This document shows, in pieces, positions 20,202 through 28,887 of a stretch of DNA of 56,154 bases (positions within the stretch are counted from its first letter, which is position 1; each line of letters opens with the position of its first letter). The stretch is from DASSKO01 sp035690425 (GTDB lineage: Bacteria > Actinomycetota > Actinomycetes > Propionibacteriales > Nocardioidaceae), in assembly GCA_035690425.1 (NCBI GenBank), contig DASSKO010000091.1, forward strand, positions 1-56,154, in the 5' to 3' direction. A program made the translations under genes and the position numbers. The notes under the pieces were generated by a model, which was not told the DNA's origin, did no database searches, and was given only the letters and a program-made list of their open reading frames with translations.

Positions 20202-21719
20202 TCAGCGGCCGGACTCACTCGCGGTGTTCAAGATGTTGATGCCGCGCACCAGCGCGCTGGGACAGCCGTGGCTCACCGGCGCGACCTGGCCCGGCTGCGC
20301 CTTGCCGCAGTTGAAGGCGCCGCCGAGGACCCAGGTAGCGGGGCCGCCGACCGCCTCCATCGACCGCCAGAACTCTGTGGTGGTCGCCTGGTATGCGACG
20401 TCGCGCAGCTGGCCTTTGATCTCGCCGTTCTCGATCCGGAAGAACCGCTGGCCGGTGAACTGGAAGTTATAGCGCTGCATGTCGATCGACCAGGACTTGT
20501 CCCCGACGACGTAGATGCCGTTCTCGACCCGGCCCACCAGGTCCGCGGTCGACGTGTCGTCGTCGGCCGGCCGGATCGAGACGTTGGCCATCCGCTGGAT
20601 CGGGATGTGGCCCGGCGAGTCGGCGAACGCGCAACCGTTGGAGCGCTCGAGCCCCATCATCAGCGCCATCCGGCGATCGAGCTGGTAGCCCACCAGCACA
20701 CCATCGTCGATGATGTCCCAGCATTGACCGGCGACGCCCTCGTCGTCGTACCCGACCGTGGCGAGGCCGTGCTCGACCGTGCGGTCCCCGGTGACCCGCA
20801 ACGCGGGGGAGCCGTACTGCAAAGTGCCCAGCTGGTCGATCGTGGCGAAGGAGGTGCCGGCGTAGTTCGCCTCGTAGCCGAGCGCCCGGTCGAGCTCGGT
20901 GGCGTGACCGATGGACTCGTGGATCGTCAGCCACAGGTTGGAGGGGTCGACCACGAGGTCGTAGCTGCCGGGCTGCACCGAAGGCGCCGCCAGCTTCTCG
21001 GCCAGCAGGGTGGGGATCTGGTCCAGCTCGGCATCCCAGTCCCAGCCGGTGCCGGTGAGGTACTCCCAGCCACGACCGACCGGGGGAGCCACCGTGCGCA
21101 TGGAGTCGAACCGCCCGGAGCCGGCGTCGGTGCCGTGCGCCTCCACCACGGGCTGCAGGCGCACCCGCTGCTGGGTCGTCGTCGTGCCTGCCAGGTCGGC
21201 GTAGAACTTGTTCTCGAACACCTGGTTGAGGCCGGCGGTGACGTGCTCGACCGCGGCGCCGGCCAGCAGCCGGTCGCTCCACTGCCGCAGCAGCTCGACC
21301 TTGTCGGCCAATGCGACCGCGAACGGGTCCAGCTGGTAGGCGGAGACCCAGCTGACGTCGCTGTGCACCGGCTCCGGTGCCAGCTCGATCGCTTCGGAGC
21401 TGATCGGCTTGGACACGCGGGCGACGTTGACGGCCTGCTCGGTGGCCCGCACGGCAGCCTCCTGGCTGAGCTCGACCGATGACGCGAACCCCCACGTGCC
21501 GTCGACGATGACGCGTACGGCGAACCCGAGCGACTCACCGTCGACGGCGCCCTGCAGCTGGGCGTCGCGCAGCGAGATGTCCTGGGTGCGGATGCGCTCG
21601 AGCCGGAAGTCGGCGTGCTGGACGCCGAAGTCGCGAGCACGCTGCAACGCCGCGTCGGCCAGGCGCTGCAACGGCAGGTCCAGGAAGGTCGGGTCGACCG
21701 GATGGGGCGGTGGGGACAT
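20202..21719 (-). CDS. tldD: TldD family zinc metalloprotease
   Basis: 505 aa. The zinc-binding motif is HESIGH (267-272), and the C-terminal cysteine ligand lies in GGAFNCGKAQPGQ. The central GYQLDRRMALMMG and SNGCAFADSPGHIPIQRM are typical. TldD/TldE complexes mature ribosomally made peptides (for example microcin B17) or degrade unfolded proteins; no peptide precursor is visible nearby. ATG 21719 follows TAGAGT by exactly six bases and has no Shine-Dalgarno, so a leaderless message is likely. Confidence 0.93.
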   Translation of the reverse strand: MSPPPHPVDPTFLDLPLQRLADAALQRARDFGVQHADFRLERIRTQDISLRDAQLQGAVDGESLGFAVRVIVDGTWGFASSVELSQEAAVRATEQAVNVARVSKPISSEAIELAPEPVHSDVSWVSAYQLDPFAVALADKVELLRQWSDRLLAGAAVEHVTAGLNQVFENKFYADLAGTTTTQQRVRLQPVVEAHGTDAGSGRFDSMRTVAPPVGRGWEYLTGTGWDWDAELDQIPTLLAEKLAAPSVQPGSYDLVVDPSNLWLTIHESIGHATELDRALGYEANYAGTSFATIDQLGTLQYGSPALRVTGDRTVEHGLATVGYDDEGVAGQCWDIIDDGVLVGYQLDRRMALMMGLERSNGCAFADSPGHIPIQRMANVSIRPADDDTSTADLVGRVENGIYVVGDKSWSIDMQRYNFQFTGQRFFRIENGEIKGQLRDVAYQATTTEFWRSMEAVGGPATWVLGGAFNCGKAQPGQVAPVSHGCPSALVRGINILNTASESGR

Positions 21720-21745
21720 ACCCGGACTCTAGCGCCGGCTCTGGC

Positions 21746-22480
21746 TCAGGTGAGCGCCACCATGCCGAGCGGGTCCATCGTCGGCTGGGGGGATCCGCCC
21801 TGCGGCTCACGCGTGATCGCGACCTGCTCGCCAGGATCGACGTCGTCGAGCAGCTGCACCTGCGCCTGGCCGGTGCCGTCGAAGAAGACGTCGGCCGAGC
21901 GGACCTGGGAGTCGTCGATGATCCACAGCTGGTAGATCTGCTCCGGCGAGAGCTCCGGCAGTGACTCGGCCATCACGACCGCGCTCTGCTGCTCGGCAGA
22001 GCTGATCAGGGTGAGCGTGCCGCCGCCGTCGAGACGCGCCTGCCCGATCTGCGCATCGTCGGCGGCGACCACGGAGCCGATCGGATCCCGCGCGGGGTCG
22101 TCGACGAGCCACCTGCCGATCGCGACTCCACCGGCGAGCGCGACCAGCACCAGGGCGGCGGCCGCCGCGAGCAGACGGACGGTGCGACGTCGGCGCATCG
22201 GCCTCACCACGGAGTCGTCACCGGGGGAGCTGTCCTCGGTGCGAGGAATTGGCGCCCACTGGCGGGTGTGCGCGACTCGCTCCATCACCTGGGTCCGCAT
22301 CCGTGCGGGCGCCGCCTCAGCGGCATCGGCGCCGAGACGGGCGGCCGTGCTCGTGAACTCCTGGACCTCCCGGCGGCATGTGGGGCACTGCTCGAGGTGG
22401 GCACGGAAGAGGTCGCGCTCGTCCGCCGGAAGGGCATTGAGCGCGTAGGCACCGGCGAGCGCATGGATCTCGGCGTTCAT
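21746..22480 (-). CDS. rskA: Anti-sigma factor RskA (anti-SigK)
   Basis: 244 aa. The N-terminal zinc-binding anti-sigma domain has H28, C32 and C35 in HLEQCPTCRREV. One membrane span (about 102-121, LLAAAAALVLVALAGGVAIG) leads to an extracytoplasmic RskA domain with LPELSPEQIYQLWII and the C-terminal PMDPLG-like turn. It binds SigK at the membrane and is usually released by regulated proteolysis. Its ATG overlaps the sigma factor's stop (ATGA), the standard pairing. Confidence 0.92.
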   Translation of the reverse strand: MNAEIHALAGAYALNALPADERDLFRAHLEQCPTCRREVQEFTSTAARLGADAAEAAPARMRTQVMERVAHTRQWAPIPRTEDSSPGDDSVVRPMRRRRTVRLLAAAAALVLVALAGGVAIGRWLVDDPARDPIGSVVAADDAQIGQARLDGGGTLTLISSAEQQSAVVMAESLPELSPEQIYQLWIIDDSQVRSADVFFDGTGQAQVQLLDDVDPGEQVAITREPQGGSPQPTMDPLGMVALT

Positions 22481-23130
22481 CGAGCACCTCCTAGGCAGTC
22501 GCGCAGCCGGATAAGGCCGTCCCTCATGCGGGTCTTGATCGTGGAGAGGTTCGCCTCGAGGAGGCTGGCAACCTCCGGGTAGGTATAGCCGCCGTAGTAG
22601 GCGAGGGTGACCGCCTCGCGCTGCAGGTCGGTCAGCGTGCCCATGCAGCGCCGGACCTGCTGGCCTTCCATCCGTGTGGTCGCGGTCTCGGCCACCTCGT
22701 CGTACGGCGTCTCCTGGGTCGACACGCGTTCCTCCCGCCGCGTGGCGGCCTCCGACGATCGGACCACATCCACCGCGCGGCGATGTGTCAAGGTCAGCAC
22801 CCAGGTGGACGCTGAGCCGCGCGCGGGGTCGAACCGGGTCGCCTTCTGCCAGACGCTCAGGAAGACCTCCTGCGCGATCTCCTCGGCACGTGCCGGGTCG
22901 CGGACGACCCGGCGGGCGAGCCCGAACACGGCGGGGGCCAACGCGTCGTAGAGCTGCCCGAATGCCTCCTCATCGCCGCGTGCCACCCGCGCCAGCAGGT
23001 CGTTGAGCGCATTCAGCCGATCGCCAGTCCCCTGTCCCACGCGCAGCGGGATCGGGTCACGTGCCATGCGTCCACCTCGTCGGTCGGCCAGGGCGATGAC
23101 GTCGCCATCCTTTGCCTGAGCGTAGGTCAT
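22477..23130 (-). CDS. sigK: ECF sigma factor SigK
   Basis: 217 aa. Region 2 is seen in EEAFGQLYDALAPAVFGLAR and ARAEEIAQEVFLSVWQKATR, and region 4 in MGTLTDLQREAVTLAYYGGY, then TYPEVASLLEANLSTIKTRM. The RskA gene immediately downstream and the linker sequence identify the SigK group. In mycobacteria SigK drives its own operon and secreted-protein genes; targets here are unknown. ATG 23130 follows GGGAGG by 8 nt, so the longer N-terminus is preferred to the ATG at 23067. A GGTAGAT box at about 23167 is a possible -10. Confidence 0.9.
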   Translation of the reverse strand: MTYAQAKDGDVIALADRRGGRMARDPIPLRVGQGTGDRLNALNDLLARVARGDEEAFGQLYDALAPAVFGLARRVVRDPARAEEIAQEVFLSVWQKATRFDPARGSASTWVLTLTHRRAVDVVRSSEAATRREERVSTQETPYDEVAETATTRMEGQQVRRCMGTLTDLQREAVTLAYYGGYTYPEVASLLEANLSTIKTRMRDGLIRLRDCLGGAR

Positions 23131-23279
23131 CGCACCCGCCTCCCATCACGACCGTCGAGATCTACCGGACCCCGTGGTGGGCCGCCGATGTCTGTCGTAG
23201 GTAGTTCGACACGACCCAGGGCTCAGATGGGTCGGCGAGCGCTGAGATCCGGACCACATCCGGGCCGACGCACCCCTGG

Positions 23280-23786
23280 TCAGCTCCGGCCGTCGGTCTC
23301 CTGCGCCTCGTACAACGTGGGCTGTTCGGTCATCCAGGTCGCACGGAAGACGGTGAAGCCGGCCTGCTCCGCGGCCGCGCAGACCGCGGGGTCGTCGTCG
23401 ACGAGAACGGCCACCGGCTGGTCACGCTGAAGCCGGCGCAGCAGGTCGACCTTGAGTTGGCGGGCCGGTCGATGATCGCCCTCGGGGCGCAGCCAGACCG
23501 GGGCCGGCGGCAGACCATGCCGGCGTAGCCAGTCCTCGGTGTCGACCCGGCACCGCTCCGGCCGCCCGGAGAGGTACAGCAGGTCGTGGTCGAGTGCCAG
23601 CCGGTCGGCCACGACGCGCCCGTCCTCCAGCACCAGGTCATCAGCGGCGGCGGCGAAGAATGCCGACCAGTCCTTGGGTCGGGAGCGCACGTGGTGCAGC
23701 CGGTGACGGACGTCGGCCAACACGCCGTCGAGGTCGACGGCGGCCAGGCCTCGGGCCGGCTCCCGGTGCACGGCGTCTCCGGTCAC
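23280..23786 (-). CDS. HAD phosphatase resembling the Pnkp phosphatase domain
   Basis: 168 aa. HAD motif I is D18-L-D20-G in LAAVDLDGVLADV, motif II is S73-G-R in LLYLSGRPE, motif III includes Lys112 (RQLKVDLL) and motif IV the acidic run D130-D132 (VLVDDDPAV). The spacing, the TEDWLRRHGL after motif II and the FRATW end resemble the 3'-phosphatase half of T4 polynucleotide kinase-phosphatase, without a kinase part. GTG 23786 overlaps the sbcC stop by four bases, so the two are coupled. A role in cleaning 3'-phosphate DNA ends processed by SbcCD is inference; nucleotide or small-molecule substrates are possible. Confidence 0.75.
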   Translation of the reverse strand: MTGDAVHREPARGLAAVDLDGVLADVRHRLHHVRSRPKDWSAFFAAAADDLVLEDGRVVADRLALDHDLLYLSGRPERCRVDTEDWLRRHGLPPAPVWLRPEGDHRPARQLKVDLLRRLQRDQPVAVLVDDDPAVCAAAEQAGFTVFRATWMTEQPTLYEAQETDGRS

Positions 23787-26700
23787 ACCTGGCCCAGCGT
23801 TGAGCCGGTGCGGGTCTTGGCGACCTGCACCTGAGAGGTGATCCGCGCCCGCAGCTCGGCGACGTGGCTGACCAGGCCGACCACCCGACCGCCGCTGCGC
23901 AGGCTGTCGAGGACGTCCATCACCTCGTCGAGGCTGTCGGCGTCGAGCGTGCCGAAGCCTTCGTCGACGAACAACGTGCCGAGCTCGACACCGCCGGCCT
24001 CGTAGGCGACGACGTCGGCCAGGCCCAGCGCGAGGCCCAGGGAGGCGATGAACGTCTCGCCGCCGGACAGGGTCGCCGGGTCTCGGCTGGCACCGGTCCA
24101 GCCGTCGCACACCCGCAGACCAAGGCCACCGCGACGATCGCCGACGCCCCGCGCTGCGGAATGCTCGAGCAGGTAGCGTCCGGCGGTCATCCGGTCGAGC
24201 CGCTCGTTGGCGGCGTCGACGACCTGGGACAGACGCGCGGCCAGGACGTAGGACGACAACCGCACGCGGTCGGGGTTGTCGGCGGACGTGCCGGTGCACA
24301 GCGCGGCCAGCGAGGCAGCGGTGCGGTGTGCCTCCCGGACCGGCTGCCAGGCCGCAAGCGCCGCGTCGAGCTCGGAGTGCAACCGCTCGAGCCGGTCGGC
24401 CTGGCGCGCCAGCTCGGACTGGGTCGCGACCGCAGCGTCACGGCGCTGCTCGAGCGCCGCCAGCCGTGGCTCGAGCGCGGCGACGTCGACCGCAGGCGCG
24501 GCTGCGGCCGCGCGCACGGCTGGGTCGTCGAGGAGCTCGTGCACCTGGCGGTCCTCGGCTGCTCGCTCAGCGAGCAGCGCCTCGAGATCGCTGATCCCGG
24601 TGGACGACAGCATGCTCGAGCCTACCTCCGTGAGATCGGCGAAGCCGTGGGAGCGCAACGCCTGATCGAGGCGTCGGCCGCGGGAGGCCAGCTCGGCGCA
24701 GGCGCCACGCCAGCCGGTCACGGCCTCGGCGAGCTCGGTGGTCGCACGCTCGGCCGTCTGCGCCTCGGTAAGGCGCTCGGGAAGCCCGGTCGTCGTGCCG
24801 ATGGCCAGGTCGAGAGTGCGACGCAGCTGGTCGTGACGGGCCTGCAGCTGCTCGCGGCGCTCGCGGTGCGTGGCCAGCTCGGTGTCGACGGCAGCGACGA
24901 GTGCCGCCGCATCGGCCAGCTCCGACTCGAGTCGCCGCAACTGCTCGGTGCATGCCTCCGTCTCGGCGCGCGCCTGCGTCGCGCGCTCCAGCTCGGCTGC
25001 CGTGTGCTCGTAGGCCTCGGTGGCGGCTGTCAGATCGAGACCGCCTGCACCGGCGACGGCGGTGGCCACCTCGGTCTCACACCGATGCAGCTGCTGGGCC
25101 AGTCGGGCGCGCAGCTGGTCGAGATCGCGGAACTGCTCCTCGGCGTGGTGCTCATCGTCGGCGGTGACCTGCGCGGGTGTGGTCGCAGCCGGGGCCGGAT
25201 GCGCACACGCGCCACACACCGGGCACGGCACATCGTCGGAGAGCCCGGCTGCGAGCTCTCCGGCCATGCCGTCGAGTCGTCGTTGCCGGGCATCGAGCCA
25301 GCTCGCCCGGGCCGCGAGCGCCTTCTCGGTTGCCTGCGAGACAGACGCGAGGATCTCGCGCCGGCGGCGCTCGGTCTCCTCGGCCAGCCGGGCGGCAGCG
25401 CGTCGCGTCTGCGCGGTCCGCAGCTGCTGCCGCAGTGCCTCGACGTCATGGGCCGCGGACTGCTGCGCGGTCAGGTCCCGCTGCGCCTGTGCGCGTCGCT
25501 CGGTGAGGGTGGCGTGGGACGCCTGGGCACGCTGCTGCCGCGCGACCTGGTCGCGGACGTCGTCGACGGCGAGCGCGAGCCGGCTGGTGACGTCGTCGAG
25601 CTCTGCCTGGGTCGGAGTCAAGGCCGTCAGCCGTGCGGTCTCGGTGCGGGCGGCCGCCGCCGCCTCCACCAGTGCGTCGTCGCACCACTGGGTGGGGGAG
25701 TCGTGGACGACCAGCTCGGCAACCCGCTCCCGCAGGTCAGCGGCCAGCCCAGCAGACAGTCCAGGAGAGTCGGCGCCAAGGCAGGACAGCACGCGCTGTC
25801 GCGCCGACTGTGCACGCTCCACCGACTCGCCGTAGAGCTCGACGACCGGGTGCATCGCCTGCGCCCGCCGGGCCGTGGCGATCTGCTCGCTGAGCTGGTG
25901 GGTCTCCTCGGCGAGCGCGGACAGCCGCTCTGCCCGGGCCAGCGCGTCGGTGTGGCGTGCCTGTAGCTCGGCCAGCGCTCGGGCCTCGTCTCGTTGGGCG
26001 CGGGCACGCTTGAGGGCGAGGTCGGCGTCAGCTTGTTCGCTGCGCGCGCTCACCAGGGCGTCGACCAGCGTGTCGCGCACCTGCGCCGACCAGGCGATCA
26101 GGGTCTGGTCAGGAACCACCCGGCCCGCGTCGTCGCTGGGCGGCTGCTGCCCGCTCGCCTCGGTCACCCGTGCGATGACGATGCCGATGGCGCTCTCGTG
26201 CTCGGCACTGGTGCGCCCGAGCGCCGTGCGGCGGTCGACGAGCCACTCCTCGATCGCGCGGAACCGGTGCGCGCCGAACAGTCTCTCGAGCAACGAGTGC
26301 CGCTCCTGAGAGCCGGCCCGGAGGAAGGTCTCGAAGCGGCCCTGCGGCAGCAGTGCGACCTGGCAGAACTGCCCGGCGGTCATGCCGATGAGGTCGCCGA
26401 GGAGGTCGGCTGCCTCGTCGATGCGGTTGGTGTGCTGACGCCAATGGCCGTCGACATGTTCCTCGAGCAGCACCTTGGCCGGCTCCTTGGTGACCCCGCT
26501 GCCCCGCTTCTTCGGACGGGTCCACTCCGGCGAGCGGGTGATGCGCATCCGGCGTGCCCGCAGGGTCACCTCCAGGACGACGCGGGGCCCAGCGCCCGCC
26601 GGCGCGTGGTCGCTGTGAAGGCTCTTGGCCTTGTCTCGCTCGCCAGGCACCTGGCCGAACAGGGCGAACGACACCGCATCGAGCACGCTGGTCTTGCCAC

Positions 26701-26815
26701 CGCCGGTGGGCCCGCACAGCAGGAACAGCCCCGCGCTGCTCAAGCTGTCGAAGTCGACGCGCTCGGTGCCGGCGAACGGCCCGAAGGCGCTGACCTCCAA
26801 ACGGTGCAGCCGCAT
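23783..26815 (-). CDS. sbcC: Exonuclease subunit SbcC (Rad50-like ATPase)
   Basis: 1010 aa, the SMC-like ATPase of the SbcCD nuclease that opens hairpins and trims protein-blocked DNA ends. The Walker A motif is GPTGGGKT (35-42); long coiled coils flank the zinc hook CPVC (531-534); the signature LSGGETFIASLGLALG and Walker B with TLFVDEGFGTLD are near the C-terminus. ATG 26815 overlaps the sbcD stop (ATGA). The downstream phosphatase gene overlaps its stop, giving a three-gene coupled operon. Confidence 0.95.
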   Translation of the reverse strand: MRLHRLEVSAFGPFAGTERVDFDSLSSAGLFLLCGPTGGGKTSVLDAVSFALFGQVPGERDKAKSLHSDHAPAGAGPRVVLEVTLRARRMRITRSPEWTRPKKRGSGVTKEPAKVLLEEHVDGHWRQHTNRIDEAADLLGDLIGMTAGQFCQVALLPQGRFETFLRAGSQERHSLLERLFGAHRFRAIEEWLVDRRTALGRTSAEHESAIGIVIARVTEASGQQPPSDDAGRVVPDQTLIAWSAQVRDTLVDALVSARSEQADADLALKRARAQRDEARALAELQARHTDALARAERLSALAEETHQLSEQIATARRAQAMHPVVELYGESVERAQSARQRVLSCLGADSPGLSAGLAADLRERVAELVVHDSPTQWCDDALVEAAAAARTETARLTALTPTQAELDDVTSRLALAVDDVRDQVARQQRAQASHATLTERRAQAQRDLTAQQSAAHDVEALRQQLRTAQTRRAAARLAEETERRRREILASVSQATEKALAARASWLDARQRRLDGMAGELAAGLSDDVPCPVCGACAHPAPAATTPAQVTADDEHHAEEQFRDLDQLRARLAQQLHRCETEVATAVAGAGGLDLTAATEAYEHTAAELERATQARAETEACTEQLRRLESELADAAALVAAVDTELATHRERREQLQARHDQLRRTLDLAIGTTTGLPERLTEAQTAERATTELAEAVTGWRGACAELASRGRRLDQALRSHGFADLTEVGSSMLSSTGISDLEALLAERAAEDRQVHELLDDPAVRAAAAAPAVDVAALEPRLAALEQRRDAAVATQSELARQADRLERLHSELDAALAAWQPVREAHRTAASLAALCTGTSADNPDRVRLSSYVLAARLSQVVDAANERLDRMTAGRYLLEHSAARGVGDRRGGLGLRVCDGWTGASRDPATLSGGETFIASLGLALGLADVVAYEAGGVELGTLFVDEGFGTLDADSLDEVMDVLDSLRSGGRVVGLVSHVAELRARITSQVQVAKTRTGSTLGQV

Positions 26816-27960
26816 CACCGCACCTCCGTCGTCCGCCATGCATCGCATGCGTGCACGAGCAGCGCGTGCTCGTCGGCGGTGGGAGGCTCCCCCCGCACGT
26901 CTGCCACGAACGCGGCGGCGATCTGCAGGTCGCTGCGGCCCCGCACCCGCTCGACCGGGCCGGTCGCCTCCACGTCACCCCGGTCGGGCTCGAAGCCCAG
27001 CACGAGCGCGTACGGGAACCGGGTGCGCAGCCGGCGCATGGCCTCGTCGGGACGGCGACGGTCGGTGAGCGTGACCTGCAGCCAGTGGTCCTCGACGCCG
27101 GCATGCGCGGGATCGCTCAACAGATCCGCCAGACGCCCCCGGAGCACGCCGAGGCGGCGTGGCACCGGCGCAGGAACGAACTCCACCGACCGCACGCCGG
27201 TCGTATCGAGGTCGATGATCCAGCATCCCTTGTGCTGGCGGGCCTCGGAGAACGAGTAGGCCAGCGGCGAGCCGGAGTAGCGCACGGAGTCGGCCAGTAT
27301 CTGGCGGCCGTGCAGGTGACCAAGCGCCACATAGTCCGCGCCGCCGAAGACCGACATCGGCACTGAGGAGACACCACCGACGCTGATGTCTCGCTCGCTG
27401 TCGCTCGGCTCGCCGCCGGTGACGAACGCGTGCGCGAGGACCACCGACCGAGTGTCGGAGGGCCGACTCTGCAGGTCGCAGCCGATCCGGCGCATAGCCT
27501 CGGTGAGGGCCGCGGTGTGGGTGCGCTCGGCGAGCCGCCAGGGTTCGCGCACCGCATCCGGCTCGAGGTAGGGGATGCCGTAGACGGCCAGCGGGACATC
27601 GTCGGCCTCGACGAGGATCGGCGCACCGACCCCGGCAGGCTGGGTGCGCAGGTGGATGCCGGCGGAGTCGATCAGCTCGGCGGCGAACCCGAGGCGATGG
27701 ACGGAGTCGTGGTTGCCGCTGGTGACCACGACCCGCGCCCGCGCATCGGCCAGGCGGCGCAGCGCGTCGGAGGCCAGCTGGACGGCGTCGACGGGCGGCA
27801 GGGCGCGGTCGAACACGTCACCGGAGACCAGCACCACGTCAACCCGCTCGTGGCGCACCGTCTCGACCAGATGGTCGATGAACGCGCCCTGCGCGGACAG
27901 CAGGTCCTCGCGGTGGAAGGACCGTCCGAGGTGCCAGTCCGAGGTGTGGAGGATGCGCAC
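26815..27960 (-). CDS. sbcD: Exonuclease subunit SbcD (Mre11-like nuclease)
   Basis: 381 aa, the metal-dependent nuclease partner of SbcC. Phosphoesterase motifs are HTSDWHLGR, VSGDVFDRA, VTSGNHDS and the later LGHLHGRQ. GTG 27960 gives MRILHTSDWHLG, the usual N-terminus, and lies 7 nt behind TAGCGT (27973-27968) with no Shine-Dalgarno; a GTG eight codons earlier is the alternative. It follows fdhD in the same direction but likely has its own promoter. Confidence 0.95.
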   Translation of the reverse strand: MRILHTSDWHLGRSFHREDLLSAQGAFIDHLVETVRHERVDVVLVSGDVFDRALPPVDAVQLASDALRRLADARARVVVTSGNHDSVHRLGFAAELIDSAGIHLRTQPAGVGAPILVEADDVPLAVYGIPYLEPDAVREPWRLAERTHTAALTEAMRRIGCDLQSRPSDTRSVVLAHAFVTGGEPSDSERDISVGGVSSVPMSVFGGADYVALGHLHGRQILADSVRYSGSPLAYSFSEARQHKGCWIIDLDTTGVRSVEFVPAPVPRRLGVLRGRLADLLSDPAHAGVEDHWLQVTLTDRRRPDEAMRRLRTRFPYALVLGFEPDRGDVEATGPVERVRGRSDLQIAAAFVADVRGEPPTADEHALLVHACDAWRTTEVR

Positions 27961-27999
27961 GTCGACGACGCTAACGGGCGGCACGGACAGTTGGTCGGC

Positions 28000-28851
28000 T
28001 CACACGCCGATGCGGGAGCCTCCGGCGTACACCACGCAACGATCGGCACGGGTGAAGCCGGTCAGCGTGACATCGAACTCCTGCGCGCACGCCACCGCCA
28101 GGCTGGACGGCGCACCGACGGCCACCACGACCGGGATCTGCGCAAGTACGGCCTTCTGCACGATCTCGAAGCCGGCGCGCCCGCTGGTGCACAGCATCCG
28201 GTCGCGGGTCGGCAGCCGTTGCAGCGCGCAGGCACCGACCAGCTTGTCCACCGCGTTGTGCCGGCCGACGTCCTCTCGCACGAGCACCGCCCGGGTGTCC
28301 GGCTCGAAGAGGCCGGCCGCGTGCAGACCACCGGTGCGCTCGAACAGTCGCTGCTGCGCCCGCAGCAGGTCGGGGAGCGCCCGCACCGACTCCGAGGGAA
28401 CCTGCAGATCACTGACGACCGTGCTGCCACCGAACTCCGTCACCGCCGCCAGGCTGTCCTTGCCGCAGACCCCGCAGGCGGAGCTGACCGCACTCTGGCG
28501 CTCCGGCAGCGGGCGCGTGGGCGGGGCGCCGAGCTCGACCGTGACGACGTTGAAGTCCTGGTCGGGCGGCAGGGCGGTGTCGGTGCAGTAGGCGACGGTG
28601 TGGATCTGGTCGGCGTGCGCGAGGCCCTCGCCGAGCACGAAGCCAGCGGCCAGGTCGAAGTCGCGCCCGGGCGTGCGCATGGTGACCGCGAGCCGCCGAG
28701 GCGGAGCCGCCGGCCACGCCAGGCGGATCTCCAACGGCTCCTCGGCTGCCAACCGGTCCTCCCGCGCGCTCCGCTGATCGGCGCGCACGTCCACCACCCG
28801 CACCCGCTGGGTCGGGCCGGGTCTCGCGGGGCGGGTACCGGTAGAATCCAT
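28000..28851 (-). CDS. fdhD: Formate dehydrogenase accessory sulfurtransferase FdhD
   Basis: 283 aa. FdhD takes sulfur from a cysteine desulfurase and passes it to the molybdenum cofactor of formate dehydrogenase. The active CxxC is C126-GV-C129 in SACGVCGKDSL, and the late motif EDVGRHNAVDK is intact. No formate dehydrogenase or molybdopterin gene is in the window. ATG 28851 follows TAGCGT by six bases without a ribosome site, again suggesting a leaderless message. It is divergent from the PAP2 gene. Confidence 0.95.
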   Translation of the reverse strand: MDSTGTRPARPGPTQRVRVVDVRADQRSAREDRLAAEEPLEIRLAWPAAPPRRLAVTMRTPGRDFDLAAGFVLGEGLAHADQIHTVAYCTDTALPPDQDFNVVTVELGAPPTRPLPERQSAVSSACGVCGKDSLAAVTEFGGSTVVSDLQVPSESVRALPDLLRAQQRLFERTGGLHAAGLFEPDTRAVLVREDVGRHNAVDKLVGACALQRLPTRDRMLCTSGRAGFEIVQKAVLAQIPVVVAVGAPSSLAVACAQEFDVTLTGFTRADRCVVYAGGSRIGV

Positions 28852-28887
28852 CCCGCCACGCTAGCCCGTCGCCGGTGACGGCCGGGT

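Noticed and set aside
18776..21719. TldD/TldE pair as part of a modified-peptide cluster
   Set aside because: No precursor peptide, cyclodehydratase, radical SAM enzyme or exporter is adjacent; it is more likely general proteolysis.
20202..23130. tldD as a member of the sigK-rskA operon
   Set aside because: tldD has its own TAGAGT box six bases before its start in the 26-bp gap, so a separate transcript is the simpler reading.
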